Assembly (NCBI GenBank): GCA_049724395.1
Contig: JAUGWO010000088.1
Coordinates: 20,342-84,341, forward strand
Origin: Spongospora subterranea f. sp. subterranea
Taxonomy: Eukaryota; Endomyxa: Phytomyxea; Phytomyxea; Plasmodiophorida
Length of the DNA: 64,000 bases
Direction: 5' to 3'
A program made the translations under genes and the position numbers. Position 1 is the first letter of the stretch, and each line of letters starts with the position of its first letter. The notes under the pieces are model-generated. The model was not told the DNA's origin. It worked only from the letters and a program-made list of their open reading frames with translations, and did not search any database. Positions 35,180-47,923 of this stretch are shown piece by piece.

Positions 35180-35400
35180 CGATAAGCCGTCAAAGGTCCC
35201 TCTGCCAAATTGGTCGGTTCCTGAGAAGAAAGCTTAACCCATCTGCTCGCCGCTTTGAGTATCTTCTCAGCACTGGTCAACGTCCGTTCACTGATCATCG
35301 AAATATAGTTTTCATATAAAATCCGGAAAGAGTCTCGGTTCTCCTTAATCGTCATTCCTTCGACAAAATACAACGCTGGGTATGGCTTTGAGATCAATAA
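35180..35400 (+). mobile_element. Ty3-type retrotransposon fragment (RNase H region), inverted copy
   Basis: Roughly 190 bp on the plus strand match the reverse complement of about 34560-34750 closely (shared CTTCTCAGCACTGGTCAAC and AGTTTTCATATA). Broken. The two pieces face each other about 430 bp apart. Confidence 0.7.
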
Positions 35401-37194
35401 TGCTGTTGATATTTCCGTGAATTCCTCAAATCCTGATTTGGGAAGTTCTTATCTCGTGGTTTGGTTTTGAAATTGTAGAAAACTCCAGGAATCCCACTTT
35501 CGCAGCTTCAACAAGACTATCCGGTGTTCGCCAAACATCGCCTTCGGGGTGCTGAGCTCCTGTCCTCTCGAGTTACTCGCCCTGCTCGATTGACGACACC
35601 ACTATCGCCTGTTTAGCTAAGTGAGAGGGCGATATGTCTTAGTAAAACACAATACAATCGGTCTGCAGATGTTGATTTGTCGATAAACATAATCTTACTG
35701 GGCATGGTGGGAATCTGTCGCGATAGGTTAACCGTCGATAAACTTAAATTTACTCCAACCCCAGGGCCACCGCAAAAAGTCTTTCGGCGGGGCGCGTCAA
35801 ATCCACAACGTTCCGCAAACAAACGCAGACACACGATGGGAGTATCGGCGCCGGGCGTAACCAGAACGTCTCTGGATCCTGTGTTCTTTGCCTAGTCGCG
35901 ATTGCAATAAACCAGTAGTATCGAAGTTGTGCAGCAAAGAAGGGTTTTCTAACAACAACCTGTAGAAAATATTGGTGTGGAGGTCATAGATTACAATTCG
36001 CATTTTATTACGATTTCTTTCTCAGATGATGTCCGTCCTGATTGGTGTGTCCCAAAAGTTCCTAGCCCAATAATTTTCACATCACATAATGGGTCATTCT
36101 TGAGACTCAGTTGCACGAAACTGGAAATCGTGACGAAGAACACAAAAAGCTGGGATCGGGAATGCCGGAATTTACGAGTGGACAGTGAATCGGAATGTTC
36201 AACCGCTTATTGACGGTTTCATGGAAAAACACGATTCCGTTTTAGTGTTGTCAATAGGAGTAAAAAGGGTATTGCGATGGTGGTACTTCAAATCTGCCGC
36301 TGCCTTGCCCTGCGGTTAATAACTTTGGTACAAGGCAACGACGAGCTAATTTAAAATTAGGCCATTCTCCGGTAGGGACATTTGCACTAATTTGGCCGAA
36401 TGACGAATTGTGTGAGATTAACACCACGAGAAATCGGTTGCTGTTCAGGAATAAAGAAACTGGTTCCATCAACTCACATTGATGGTGGTTTTTTCATCCC
36501 GATTAATCCATCGAAGTGGATCTGATGAAGAGGAATTCAGTAATCTGTGTACAGTGTTACTCTCATTGTAAACTGATTCAAAGCCATCAGTTCGCTACAC
36601 CTTGACTGTTACAAAAATTGAGAATTCACAAAATACGCGTTCGATACGTGGTTTGAAGATGCTTAAAAATCATATCAAGTCTATCCCCTCCCATTCGTTC
36701 TGTCATGGAATGTCACTCTCCATAATCGGGCAGCAACCGTTTCTGAGTTATCTACACTTTCAAAAAAGTGGAAAGCCCAGGGAATATTATGGACTCTTTC
36801 TTCTGGTAAATTCAACTGCAAAAGGTCGTTCGACTCACCAAAACTTCAACCGTTAATCCGAAAAATGATCTGATGTGTCTGCTCCAAGCCGCAGTATGAA
36901 TCGATGATCGATAGTTAACTCATTTCTCGATGAACCGGAACCCGTAGCGCATTCATTTCGCCATGCGCGTTGAATTCGGCATTCTGTCAAATCCGATTGA
37001 CTTTGGTGGTTTCAAAACCAAGGTGCTACCAATCATACATAGCGACCGGCTCAAGACTTAGGAAATTTGACCGTCTTTGACTTTCCAGAATGGAGATGGT
37101 CTGAAGTCAAAAATTGGCGGTTTTGGTGTTTTTGAAACGTGAAAGTGTCCGTGACGGAGTCCGGGTCGACTCGGCGACCCGTGGTTGGCAAACG
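35401..37194. other. Unassigned region
   Basis: About 1.8 kb with frames up to 84 codons and no recognisable domain. Possibly further decayed element sequence next to the Ty3 fragments. Confidence 0.35.
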
Positions 37195-38421
37195 ATGCCG
37201 GGCAAGTTCAGCGCCATCTGTGGGGCAGTAACATGTCCTGGTGCCGTCGATTGGGATAGATGGCGTGATGGCGATGCGGTTATCGCCAAGAGACGCGTCG
37301 AATATGATGATCTTGTGATCCTATTTGAGAGTCATCAATCGATGCAGTTCGCCATCGTTAAACCGGGAATCATCTGGTCATCAAAGAAAGGTCATTTCCA
37401 GTAAGATATCACAGTCTGTTTATTGCTTCGATCCCTATTTCCATTGCCCCGCCCACTTTTTTTTATTCGTTGTTTGATCTGTTGTTTGTTGATTCAAGTA
37501 ATGAACGTTGTTCATGTGAGATTGTTGGTCGTTTATTCGCTAACCTAAAATAATGCTGTGAACTATAGTCATGACGATTTCGTTGGCGTTGAATATGGCA
37601 GTATGGTGCGAGCCAGGAAAGGGGTATCGAAAAGCCATCGCCCTAAACCTGGCGATCCGATCCACGCTGGCTGGATCGTCCTGATGCACCCGTCGCCCGA
37701 TCTGTGGACCCTCAGCCTCAACCATCGAACCCAGATCCTGTACGACGCCGATATCGCCATGATCCTGCTCCATCTCGAAGTTCGACCAGGCGCCGTCATC
37801 TTCGAATCGGGAACGGGATCGTGTTCATTGTCGACGTCGATCGCTAATGCCATAGCGCCGACCGGCCATCTCTACACGTTCGAGTTCAACGAGGAACGGT
37901 TCGCTTCGGCCCGTCACGATCTGCAGCTAATGAAGGTGGATCACATCGCCACCTGTATTCACAGGAATGTCATCGCCGATGGATTCGCGATCGCCGACCG
38001 TGAAAATATCGTCGCCGATGCCGTTTTCCTCGATCTTCCCGCTCCGTGGGATGCCGTTCACCATGCAGATGGCGTGTTGAGACCATTCGGCAAGATCTGC
38101 TCTTTTTCTCCATGTATGGAACAGGTTCAGCGAACGTGTCAGGTGCTGAGATCCCTCGGGTTCATCGAGATCATCACATTGGAATGTCTTCGCCGAACGT
38201 TTGACGCTGTCGTGACCCAGTTTCCCCAGGCCAATTTCGCCAGTTTCACCAAAGACGATGGGACGGCGGTGGCGAAAGTCTCAACCAAACGTCAACGAAG
38301 AGGGAAAACCGAGCCGGCCGATGGGGTTCTTGTGTCTAAATCATTCGCCAGTATGAGAGGACATACCGGATTCTTGACATTCGCCAGAAAGCCATTGCCT
38401 CCCCCTTCATTGTCAACCTAA
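37195..38421 (+). CDS. TRMT61A: tRNA (adenine-58-N1)-methyltransferase catalytic subunit
   Basis: Methylates A58 in the T-loop of tRNAs together with TRMT6. Exons 37195-37400 and 37569-38421 give about 352 residues; the 168-nt intron is the longest confirmed here. The N-terminal beta domain includes WRDGDAVIA. The linker to the Rossmann domain has VLMHPSPDLWTLSLNHRTQILYDADI. The SAM-binding motif reads VIFESGTGSCSLS with PTGHLYTFEF, and the catalytic-side block is FLDLPAPWDAV. The order and spacing match Gcd14/TRMT61A. The first ATG of the exon is used; an upstream start cannot be excluded. Confidence 0.93.
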
Positions 38422-38931
38422 AATCCCAAAACTTGTACCGTCGAATCCTTAACCAATTTCCTACATCCAAGTTCTAGTTTGTCCGCCCCTACAGAGCTGG
38501 TTAAATTTTGACACATCGTTTCCAAACTGTTATTAGTAACTCGATGAACACCTCAGCCTCGCAATGCCATGACCAAAGCAATCTCATCGGATTGTTGATT
38601 TGATCATTTTCTTCCAGATATTTTCAGGCTCATGACAGAACTGCGATACCTCAACCCGAATCGTACTATCGGATGTAAATGGGACACTGAGAATGTGTCA
38701 CACGTCTTGAGTTTTGGAAAACGACCGATCGAGGCAAGGGGTCCATCACTGGGGGCAATCTTTTAGCTCGATATTTCTCGCTGAGATAAAAGAGCTCTAG
38801 CTCGATATGCAGTGCTAAATTTATCGAGCTTATTGACCTCGATATATTGTGATGTTTGTTGACATGGACTGTAAATAATTGTTGTCACGATCGGTGGCGT
38901 CGATAATGGTCGGTCGGTTTCCTGTAGTTAC
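38422..38931. other. Non-coding stretch with CTCGATAT words
   Basis: Contains imperfect repeats of CTCGATATTTC, CTCGATATGCAG and CTCGATATATTG around 38767-38850; otherwise nothing recognised. Confidence 0.4.
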
Positions 38932-40292
38932 CAGCACTGTGTCTGTCGTTCTCCTATCGTCATGCAGAGCCTGTACTGTTTCGAGTCAAGAGGACGATAT
39001 ATTGAGCAGTGTGGGAATTGCAGCCAATTTGGACAGGTTCCTTGAGTTGCCAAACCGAATCGGAACTCTTGCAAATGCGACACAAAGATTTGAAAAATCT
39101 TCTCATTTCCAGGGGGCTTCCCAGTACGGGTGCAAAGCAGATGTTAATCGATCGGTTGCGGACGACACCTCCGAACATTGAGAACAATGTTAGGCGTGAG
39201 TTGATGAAGAAGTGGTTTATGAAGACGTCTTGACCTCCTTTGCCTGCAATGTTCCAGATATCCACAGGTACCGGGACCAAGTCATGAGCAGGTGGCAGTA
39301 TATTCGTCGGTGATTGCAGCGCCAGTATTGATTTTGATAGTTCTCGCCATTGTGTCAACGTATGCAGATCGACAGCATGACCGTATTGGTCTGGTGTGAG
39401 GGTGGCGTTGCCCGTTGCAAAAGGCGCGACGTGTTGCTGACACCATCGCGTCATCATGGACCGATAAGTAACGAGCGTTTCCTCCAAGAATTCCACAAAT
39501 GTCACGCTGATGATATTTCCATGCCGGCAACTATATGTGCAAGGTGGCAACAATTTGTGACAGCGGCATGATGAAGAGCCTGCGCGCGATACGAAGTAGT
39601 CCAAATTAAAACCTTGAACAAATCGGAAAACTGACTGGTTAGTAAGCCCAGTCGCCGCTGCTGTAACTCGTCGCTCTTCCGCTTCGCGAATCGTGGCCGG
39701 CGAGCACATGGTCTTAATCTCCAGGACACACGCCACATCAACTTTACCCTCACCACAATGAATAACCGCTGCGCCGTCGATCGAAGTTCCAATAAAAGAC
39801 TGTTCTGCATGGCCGTCCGGGGTTGGGTTGCGAAACCTTAAAAGCCCTCGTTCTACAATAGGCTCAACGATTTGAAAGACACCTTCTCCAGCGCGATTCC
39901 TCAAGAAAACAGCAGAGCCTGTAACACGAAGGATTCGTTGACGGATCCCATTTTGAGATACGTGTTATGAATCGGCTTCATAAACCACTTCTTCATCTGG
40001 CTTCATAAACCACTTCTTCATCAACTCACGCCTAACATTGTTCTCAATGTTCGGAGGTGTCGTCCGCAACCGATCGATTAACATCTGCTTTGCACCCGTA
40101 CTGAGAAGCCCCCTGGAAATGAGAAGATTTTTCAAATCTTAGTGTCGCATTTTCAAGAGTTCCGATTCGGTTGGCAACTCAAGGAACCTGTCCAAATTGG
40201 CTGCAATTCCCACACTGCTCAATATATCGTCCTCTTGACTCGAAACAGTACAGGCTCTGCATGACGATAGGAGAACGACAGACACAGTGCTG
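38932..40292 (-). mobile_element. Palindromic element with SAP motif and PD-(D/E)XK-like nuclease domain
   Basis: Near-identical inverted arms of about 292 bp (38932-39224 and 40001-40292) flank a unique centre of about 776 bp. Each arm encodes, in opposite directions, a SAP DNA-binding motif (HKDLKNLLISRGLPSTGAKQ, MLIDRLRTTP). The centre carries, on the minus strand from about 39904 to 39240, a domain with TSIDGAAVI followed by VACVLEIKTMCSPATIREAE, the D...ExK pattern of PD-(D/E)XK nucleases such as the YqaJ type. The strand order of the right arm then the centre (SAP, then nuclease, ending in WNIAGKGGQDVF) looks like one original gene, with the left arm added as an inverted copy. A 25-bp tandem duplication lies at 39976-40025. 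It abuts the Ty3 copy at 40.39 kb. The family is not named here; it is probably a DNA transposon. It is broken. Confidence 0.6.
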
Positions 40293-40389
40293 AAGAGCGG
40301 CACGATGAACATGACATTCGCACCCACCCTGCACAGCAGTAATCTGCTCAACGTTCGCGTCAATCTGCAACGCGATCAGAGACGGGGCG

Positions 40390-43300
40390 GCTGTGCCACT
40401 CTTTTTGAGCCTGCACGCTTAGCCTTGTAAAACCACGTGCCGACGTGGTTGCTTAATGTAGTAATCATCGTGCAGACGTGTCCTTTTCCAGATCGATACG
40501 CCAACGCGAAACGCTCACGACTAGCGATATAGCGACGAGCAACGTAAAGGGCCTTGGCGCCAACTTCAAGACTGGCCATGCGAGATCCAGTTGCGGCAAC
40601 CGTTCCAAACGTGAACGGAAACCACTTAACTCTGACGAACGTGCCGACGATCTCAAATCGACAGGAGAGTACCCATTCCACAAGCTCTGGACGCCAGTAT
40701 CCACGATATCCATGGCAATCAAGTTTCCAAAGGACTTGACTTGTTCCACTAGATCCACCTGGTGCATCCACATCATCAGTTGATTTGAGAAGGGTCCTGA
40801 TTCGTTCCGCGTAAACGACTCTTGCCCAACGTTGTATATCTGCACATCATCGGATAGAGAGGGCGCCTGCAATTCAGCAATTTCTTGGGTAGTGGGAAAG
40901 ACGAAATCCTTCATGGGAATCACGATCCCAGGAGGAATATTAGACTTCCGCTGTAAACGGCAGGCACGAGAGTGTGTGCTAGGAAATGCTCCCCAGCGGG
41001 AAAGCATGTCAGCCCAGACATTATGAGGGTATGTGCTCAATTACGTAGTCCACTGAGCTAAATTTTAGAGACCATCGATAAAGCTTGTCAAGAGTGTGCT
41101 GCTTCAAAGGAACTGAAGTAGTCTCGGGGTTGAAAATGTACATCAGGTTGCGGTGGTCAGTAAAAATGTGAAGCTTGCGCTCATATATTACCAGGTAATC
41201 GAAACGTTGAATAGCGTCCAAAAATAGGGAACGCTTCCTTTTCAGGAATTGCCCAGCGAGCCGATGCACCATGAAAGCTGCGACTAAAAAAATGCGAGCG
41301 GCAGATGATTTTGTTCTGGCAAAGGCTTTGAAAGTTCAGCAGGATCGACTTGTGTAATGACAATAGCATACGAAAATCAAGCGAAGCGTCTGTGAAAAGA
41401 CAACAATCATATTCTTGACGAGGGTGATGAAGGGTCCAGCCTGAGAAATGGCGTGAATTGAATCTCTAAACGCACGCTCATGAATTTCAGCCCACGAGTC
41501 GGCCAAAACAGGGATACGACGCGAAAATCGCCTTGGACCTAGACCCTTGACCTTGCATGAGATTTTGAAGCAGGTCGCGTAGGGGGCGAACGTGACGTTC
41601 GAAATCAGGTATATGGCTGCTGATCCATGTGAGATCGGCTGCGGTTGATGGGCTCGGCATCACGATAAGTGACTCAAGGCGAGCAGGATCATGGCGAACC
41701 GTCCCTGAGGAATACAGACGGCCACAGTATTTGGCTTCTGTTAAGTAGTTATCGGCAGATGGAGCATGTGCCAACAAATCATCAACCCAAATTAGAAGTT
41801 GGAATTGCGACAATAACGGGCGAAAGATTGTTTCCTTGCCTTGTTGAAACGCGAAAACAGAATTCATGTTTCCATGTGGAAGACGCAGCGGTGTAACGAT
41901 CCCCAGAGGAGTCAACATCAATTGTGATTCAATTGCACCATCTATGGGAAATTGCCAAAAACCCTTGAAAGCATTCAAAGTGGCAAAAACGTTGGAATTT
42001 GACAGAAACTCGCCGATAGCGTGCAAGTGGGGCATTGGATACATTCTACGTTTGATCTGGGAATTAGGATAATGGAGATCCACGACAGAACGAAGAGAGC
42101 GATTTTAACCAGGTTTCGGTACACAGAAGACTGGAGACGACCATGCAGAATTAGGTTGGCACAGTTCTGGCCGAGCATCTTCGTTTAACTCTAACAGAAA
42201 GGGCGGAATGTCAACGGGAGGGTCAGGACCAAGATTGACCCTGAAGTTATCACGATAATCGGATATTAATGATCGTAGCCGCTTAACGAATGCAGAGGCG
42301 GCGCCTTCCTTTACAGCTTCCTGGACGATCTGATTTAGCGCTTCGTTTAGCTCAGAGTCTTCAGATGTTCCAAAAGCGAAGGCATCTGCTTCCTCCACAC
42401 ACGGATAATCGGATCCAGGTGGATTGGAGACGATGCCAGACGGATCTTCGTGAGGTTCATCAACAATATCAACTTGCTGAGCACCCAGCGCAGCGACCAT
42501 GCTTTCCACGTCTATACCTAGCACTAGAATAAGTGGTCGGCCCAGCAGGACCTCAGGCATGTCGACCTCGAGAACGTAAATCCAATGACGCCTGACTGTT
42601 ACGGTTCCAGCAGATGTTTGAATAGTCAGATCAGCTAGAAACTTCAAAGAAGATTTGTAGATGGAGCCATCACTTAGACTGAAGTGTCGTAGCACCTCGC
42701 AAATATCAGGATTGAATGACGACAAACGCTCCCAAACGTTCTTGCCGACGACGATATAATCAGCCATCGTCCAAAAGCGTGGCAAAGTCAAAACCATGAG
42801 AGCCGGTAGAAATGCCACAGATGAAATGAGACGCGAAATAGGTTTAGAATCTAGGTGAACAGGAGTATCGTTCGATGTTGTGAAAGATTCATTGGACTCC
42901 GCAACAGAAGCCAAACGAATCGTAGATGGTATTGAAGGCGGTGACCAGAAAGAATTGTAGTCAGCGACAGCCAACCGATTGGCTTTGGCTGCGGGGGAAG
43001 GACTAGAAGACGTTGATGGTGCAGCGGGAGGCGACTACGATGATGTGGCTGGAACTGGGGCAGTAGATGATCCTGCACCATCAGCAACGGTTCTCATTGC
43101 TGGGTTCCTTGACGGGATTGGTGGCCTTGTGAAATTTGGCTTATAAAAGGTGTTTGAAGAGCCAGTGGATACGGTAGCTGGCCTTGGGGCAGACCTACTC
43201 TGCTGACCTGTAGTTGGGCCTGCAGAATTCGATGCAGCGGAGGGGTTGACCGATGCTGCTCGTTTTGCTTGCCTGAATTCTTCGAGCAGACGTCTTGCTT

Positions 43301-44180
43301 CGTCCGGAGTACAATCGGGACATTGCATAACGTGATGGGAGGCTTTACACTTGAAACATTCGAACGTTCTAGTGGTGGGCACGGCAGCCCTGCCTGCAGG
43401 ATTCGGGGAGTCACGGTTGAAACGATTAAAAGCCTTTAACGTATCAAGAACGAAAATCGTGAAACTTAGACAAATCGGACTGGCACTCGATCTCCTCGAC
43501 ATCGAGAGCAGCTCTGACGGTATCACGTAGCGATACAGGATGAAGAGCGTCTATCATTCCTTGTATCTGTTTCCTTTGTACCTCTTCATGTTTCTTGAAG
43601 TGCTCCGTTAGGCCTTGTTTATCCAGGATTTGATCGGACTGGCGAAAGAGGTCCAGAATACTGAGTAGGGGATCGTCGTATGAACGAATTTCAGAGGCTT
43701 GAAAAGACCTTTGCTGCCATAGGCGTTTCGGACTGCAACACCAGTCTAATCCTTAAGATGCTGGGAAAGGGCGGCATCCTCAACAGTCTTAATTGAGCCA
43801 GAGGGCAGTTTAAGTATGTAACTACAGATGTGGTTCAAGATCCACGGTACGATAGCACCGCGAAGCGGCGTTGCAGTAAGCTGGCGATCATCAGCTACCG
43901 CCTGATTGAAACGCTTGATATTATCTTGGTATGCATCCCATTCGCTAAGAAAGACTCTGACGACGCTACGATCATAGCCTTCAAGCTTGGGAGGGGCTAC
44001 CAACGAAGTTTAAACAGGGTTCATATCGAGACGCAAGTAGATAGCGCCGCGTAAGTGTAAAGCGGGACGTGAGTAAGATGGGCAAAGCGGGACGTGAGTA
44101 AGATGGGCAAAGCGGGACGTGAGTAAGGTAAAGCACAAGTGGGTAGGATGACGAAGGATGTCTGATATAACAGCGCAATC
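40390..44180 (-). mobile_element. Ty3-family LTR retrotransposon fossil, without visible LTRs
   Basis: Parts appear in family order from high to low coordinates: Gag (43746-44003, then 43035-43526 with a CFKCKASHHVMQCPDC knuckle), protease and the start of reverse transcriptase (42974-42105), reverse transcriptase (42083-41487, WVDDLLAHA), RNase H (41370-41021, LHIFTDHRNLMYIF) and the post-RNase H connector (NVWADMLSRW, 41040-40465). The integrase is mostly missing and the low-coordinate end abuts the SAP element at 40.3 kb. Broken in several places (about five or more) but more intact than the copia copy, so of middling age. Confidence 0.85.
44060..44134. repeat. 25-bp tandem repeat, three copies
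   Basis: Unit AAGCGGGACGTGAGTAAGAT plus GGGCA at 44060, 44085 and 44110; the third copy diverges at its end. Lies at the Gag end of the Ty3 copy, in its leader. Confidence 0.85.
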
Positions 44181-44594
44181 TTCGATCAAAGAAGAATGAG
44201 AGATGATCCCTAAAAAAAAGGGTGTTATGCCGACTCTAGCTGAGAATAGCTACAAGTGAGCTAGCTGGAGCGGGAACGGAAAAACGAAAATAGGCCTATG
44301 AGACGGGTTCCGAGCCGCCAGGGGTGAAGTGAGGAAGTCTAAAACAGAACTACGTACCTAAAACGAGTGTTCTAAACATGAACTTGATGAAGAGTGTGCT
44401 ATATTGAGTCATAGTTAGCAGGTCATAAGGCAGTAGGGCACATGACCTGCGTAAAGTGAAATATCTTGAAAATAGTAGAAAATAGGCGATTCTTACGCCT
44501 CACGTAACAAATGCAGGATTGGTTGGTGAGATATGCGGTTTTGCATTGCCTTGCTTGAACATATATTGGTCGCCGCGTATCCTGTATTGGCCAT

Positions 44595-45618
44595 TTGACT
44601 CTTTTTTCTCCTCTAATACACGGATCTAATTCCACCGATTCTCTCTCCTTCCCCAATGTACAACACCAAGTAATGCTACCATTACGATTGATCGTTGCCG
44701 GTATCAAATCACTTGCGAATTCTTATGTCATTTCCCGTGCTGACTATCCTCTTAGAACTGTTTCGAGATACTGCATCACAACCGCAAAATCTTCGTATGT
44801 TCGTCAAACGCAACATGGATCGATCCAGGTGGTCAAACCGGAAATTTCGATTGCTCAGACGGTTCCTGCTGATTGGAAAACTCGTGACGAGACGGACGCG
44901 CTTCACATCTGCCAAGTGTTTTAAACGAACAACGCTGATATCGAAATCGCTGCGGATGAGATGTTCATGCAGTTTCATGCTACGAAGGACCGTTGTGTCG
45001 CCCCTGTTGGTGTGAATCGTACTGGTAAGGTGAACCCTGATGATACCGAGAAGGCCGGATTCACCATTGTCGTCGCTGCCGAGCGGCGATCTTCACGGTT
45101 GCTGGCACCATTTGGAATAATGACGGGCAAATTCGGCGGAGATGTTTTCCTACAAGCAGTCGGTCCTCACCTTTAACAGCTGACTGCTGTAATGATTTCT
45201 CACCTTTGTAGTGGGACTATTCCCTGGAAAAACCATCGGGTTGGTGTGGGATCGATCGACACACTTTGGCGACATTGTGGATAACTGGGTCTTGCGGTAT
45301 AACCGCGAGCATCCTTCTGCCCGAATCATCATCGCTTTCGTCGAGGCGGTTATGACCTCGGTCATGCAGATGTGCGACATATATGTCAACAAGCCCCTGA
45401 AACAACACATCCGGAACGCTTAAGACAAGTATGCCGACGAACGGATGGCCGGCATGATATGTACGAAATTGCAGCCTGGCGAAACTTTGAAAGTCCCCAG
45501 AGAAATCGTTTGGGGATTTGTTGAAGATGTATTCCAACGCATTAATGCATCTAACGAGGCTATCTCGCTGGATCGCGGACGGATTCTGAAAATGCGGTCA
45601 GGATCCGTACTGGCTTGA
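44595..45618 (+). pseudogene. Pogo/CENP-B-type transposase relic (DDE_1 family)
   Basis: Plus-strand pieces match DDE_1 transposases: EMFMQFHATKD, then VGVNRTGKVN, FTIVVAAERRSSRLLAPFGIMTGK, IGLVWDRSTHFGD, and the strong MTSVMQMCDIYVNKPLKQHIR block. The second and third acidic positions are present (VWD and MCD); the first, usually DQTG or DETG, reads NRTG, so the copy is unlikely to be active. The pieces lie in two or three frames, with breaks around 44925 and 45175. The N-terminal helix-turn-helix region is not clear. Terminal repeats were not found. A related C-terminal scrap (NKPLKQSLKKRY) lies at 58320-58520. Confidence 0.75.
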
Positions 45619-45817
45619 CCGCAGCGCATTCAGGCAGCACCTCAACTCACTAAGTGAAAACTCAATTTACCCAAAGATGGAAGATGCCGCTAGACCGCTG
45701 AAATTGTTCAATACACCCCTTTCTCGCAAATAACAGAAGTATATCCAGTAATCAAATCACTTTTTTCCCGTCATCCGTATTTTTGATTTTGATGACGCAA
45801 TTTTCTGTGCTCTACGG

Positions 45818-45983
45818 TACACCGTTAACCGTATTTAGTGTCACACCACTGGTAATATTGTATTTACCCACTGCGCACAAAATTCAAAGTGACGTCATGT
45901 CTGATTGGGTACAAGTCGAGGAAGCACGAGGCCACGCAGTCACAAACCCTAGGTGACACTAAATACGGTTGGCGGTGTAGTCG
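45818..45983. mobile_element. MITE of about 166 bp with 30-bp terminal inverted repeats
   Basis: The left end (45818-45848, with AACCGTATTTAGTGTCAC) and the right end (45950-45983) are inverted copies with few mismatches. The inner 100 bp is non-coding. It lies about 200 bp 3' of the pogo relic; whether the two are related is not known. Confidence 0.75.
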
Positions 45984-46055
45984 TAAAGACTTGCTGGTCG
46001 AACTGAACAGTCCGATCACGCACATTGGTACTGTAGACGCCGGAACCACGGTCAA

Positions 46056-46191
46056 GTCTTCAAAGCGGCGTACCAGCAAGCCGGTCACAAATCGCAGCAA
46101 CTTCCGCTATCAATTGCAATGGCCAAGAGCTGCTGATAAAGCAAGTTGCTGCAATTCGTGACCGGCTTATGACTGCACCGCTTCGAAGACT
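46056..46191. repeat. Inverted repeat with about 48-bp arms
   Basis: Arms at 46056-46103 and 46142-46191 share AAGCCGGTCACAAAT / GCAGCAACTT in inverted form; loop about 38 bp. Possibly a second miniature element. Confidence 0.7.
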
Positions 46192-46924
46192 GTAAACTCA
46201 CGCGCTGATGCCCTTCGACGAGGGAGCCCTGAAATTGAAGTGCAAGGGTCCGCCTCCATTGCCCCTCAAATGCACAAAATTCACCTAACAATTTTTTTGC
46301 CAGTTCACTCTTAACGCACCAAAAACCAACCATTTGCTTGATTGGGAAAGTGACGACAACGTCTGCAACGATATTGATATTGCTGCCGAACTAAGAATGG
46401 CTTCACCTTTGCACTCACTCAATGTACAGTGATAATGGTCTGCAGCGACTCACTCAACAGTTCCCATGACGGATTTCCATAACTCTGATTTCGCCAAGCC
46501 ATGTCGATGCACTGATAATAATATGTTTCAAGACGTATATCGTATTTTCAATACAGATCGGCGACTTTTGCGTCAATCAATGTAGAATCGAAATTAAACG
46601 ACAGCTTTCCCTTTTTGTACAATGGTTAGTATTGTTGATTGCACTCGAAGCCACGTGTTTCCCCTTGGAGCTAGATGTTTTGAGTGATCAGCCAACAGTG
46701 TCGCGCCAAAGGCTTTCGATCCTGCATGATTGGCCTACACATGAACTTCGTCGCCAAAACTAGCACAAAGGTCAGTCAATCTGGGAACATTGCGACAACG
46801 ACCCTGATGGGAGCGTTGATTTGTCATATGGATTTACACATTTCGAACCAAACGCGTTTTTCAAAAGCTAAAGGCGAAAGAATACTTATAGTGCCGTCGA
46901 AATTACCGAAAACAGAAACATTTA
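46192..46924. other. No recognisable gene
   Basis: Short frames only; nothing supported between the inverted repeats and the Sec14 gene. Confidence 0.4.
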
Positions 46925-47923
46925 TTATTCTAGTTGATTTAGTTGATCGCGAAGGGCGACAAATTTCGAATATGTAACGGCATGAAGCTCGCCAAAAGAT
47001 TTGCCTTGAGGACAGCAGCTGCATGATCCGCCATAGTATGCAGGAATTTGATCATCGCTGACCAACTCTCTAAGGGAACTCAGGTAATCCGACCCGAGAA
47101 TCTTAATCCTGGCAGCAGTGAGCGGGTGAAGCCAGGGTTTAACCATACCCCAAAGCATGCGGAATATGAACGGGGCGTTAATCACGAACAACGTCTGCAA
47201 TGACTCTGGGTAATAGTACTGATCGATATTGATTTGCGCTCGAAACGGTTCCGTGAATTGGCTGCCCATATCTGAGTCAACGATCAGTCAACGACGCCCA
47301 AAATTACGGTCAATAAACGTACGGTGCCGAGTCAATCCAGCAAGATCAACGACAACTACGGCTTTATAGGTTTGATGGCCCGAATCTCGTTCGCATTTTT
47401 TCTTGATCTTCTGAATCATTTCCATCATTTGCGTATGGAATCGTCGTTGATCCTCAATGTTGAACGTTTGTAATAACAACGATGGATCTGTGAAACACGG
47501 GTTCTCATAGTATACAGGGTGTCCGCATTTGGAAATTCCATGGAAATCATGGGGCCATAGCTCGAAATACTTTGCTTCGTTGGGCAACGGACTCGCCAAG
47601 ATTGTGTCGACATTATTCTGCTTTCGCCACTCCAAAGTCTCTCGCAACTTGGAAACGGTCGTGTCAAACCGGTCCTTTTCCTTCCTATATCCTCGAACGA
47701 ACCTGATCAACATTTGTGGTTCGATTGGCATGTCGGCCGCAAACGTCTCCTCAAGCTTTTTATAAATCTACAGCATAATATGAACGTTAACTGCATACAC
47801 CAACCTAGAAAACAACAACACTTCACAAACCTCTTGGTCATCTGGGGATAGCGGGGCACTTTCCGGCGGTACTCCCGGGGCTAATAAAGCCGGGTTATTG
47901 CTGATACTATCGCTCCTGGACAT
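46925..47923 (-). CDS. Sec14-like CRAL-TRIO lipid-transfer protein
   Basis: Binds and moves phosphatidylinositol or related lipids between membranes. Exons 47923-47831, 47767-47323 and 47271-46925 with introns of 63 and 51 nt give about 294 residues. An N-terminal disordered part (MSRSDSISNNPALLAPG) is followed by the CRAL-TRIO-N helices (MLIRFVRGYRKEKDR) and the lipid-binding fold: GHPVYYENP, AVVVVDLAGLTRH, INIDQYYYPESL, LFVINAPFIFRMLWGMVKP, and IPAYYGGSC. The start is the first ATG before an open frame that continues upstream to 48019, so a longer N-terminus is possible. Confidence 0.93.
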
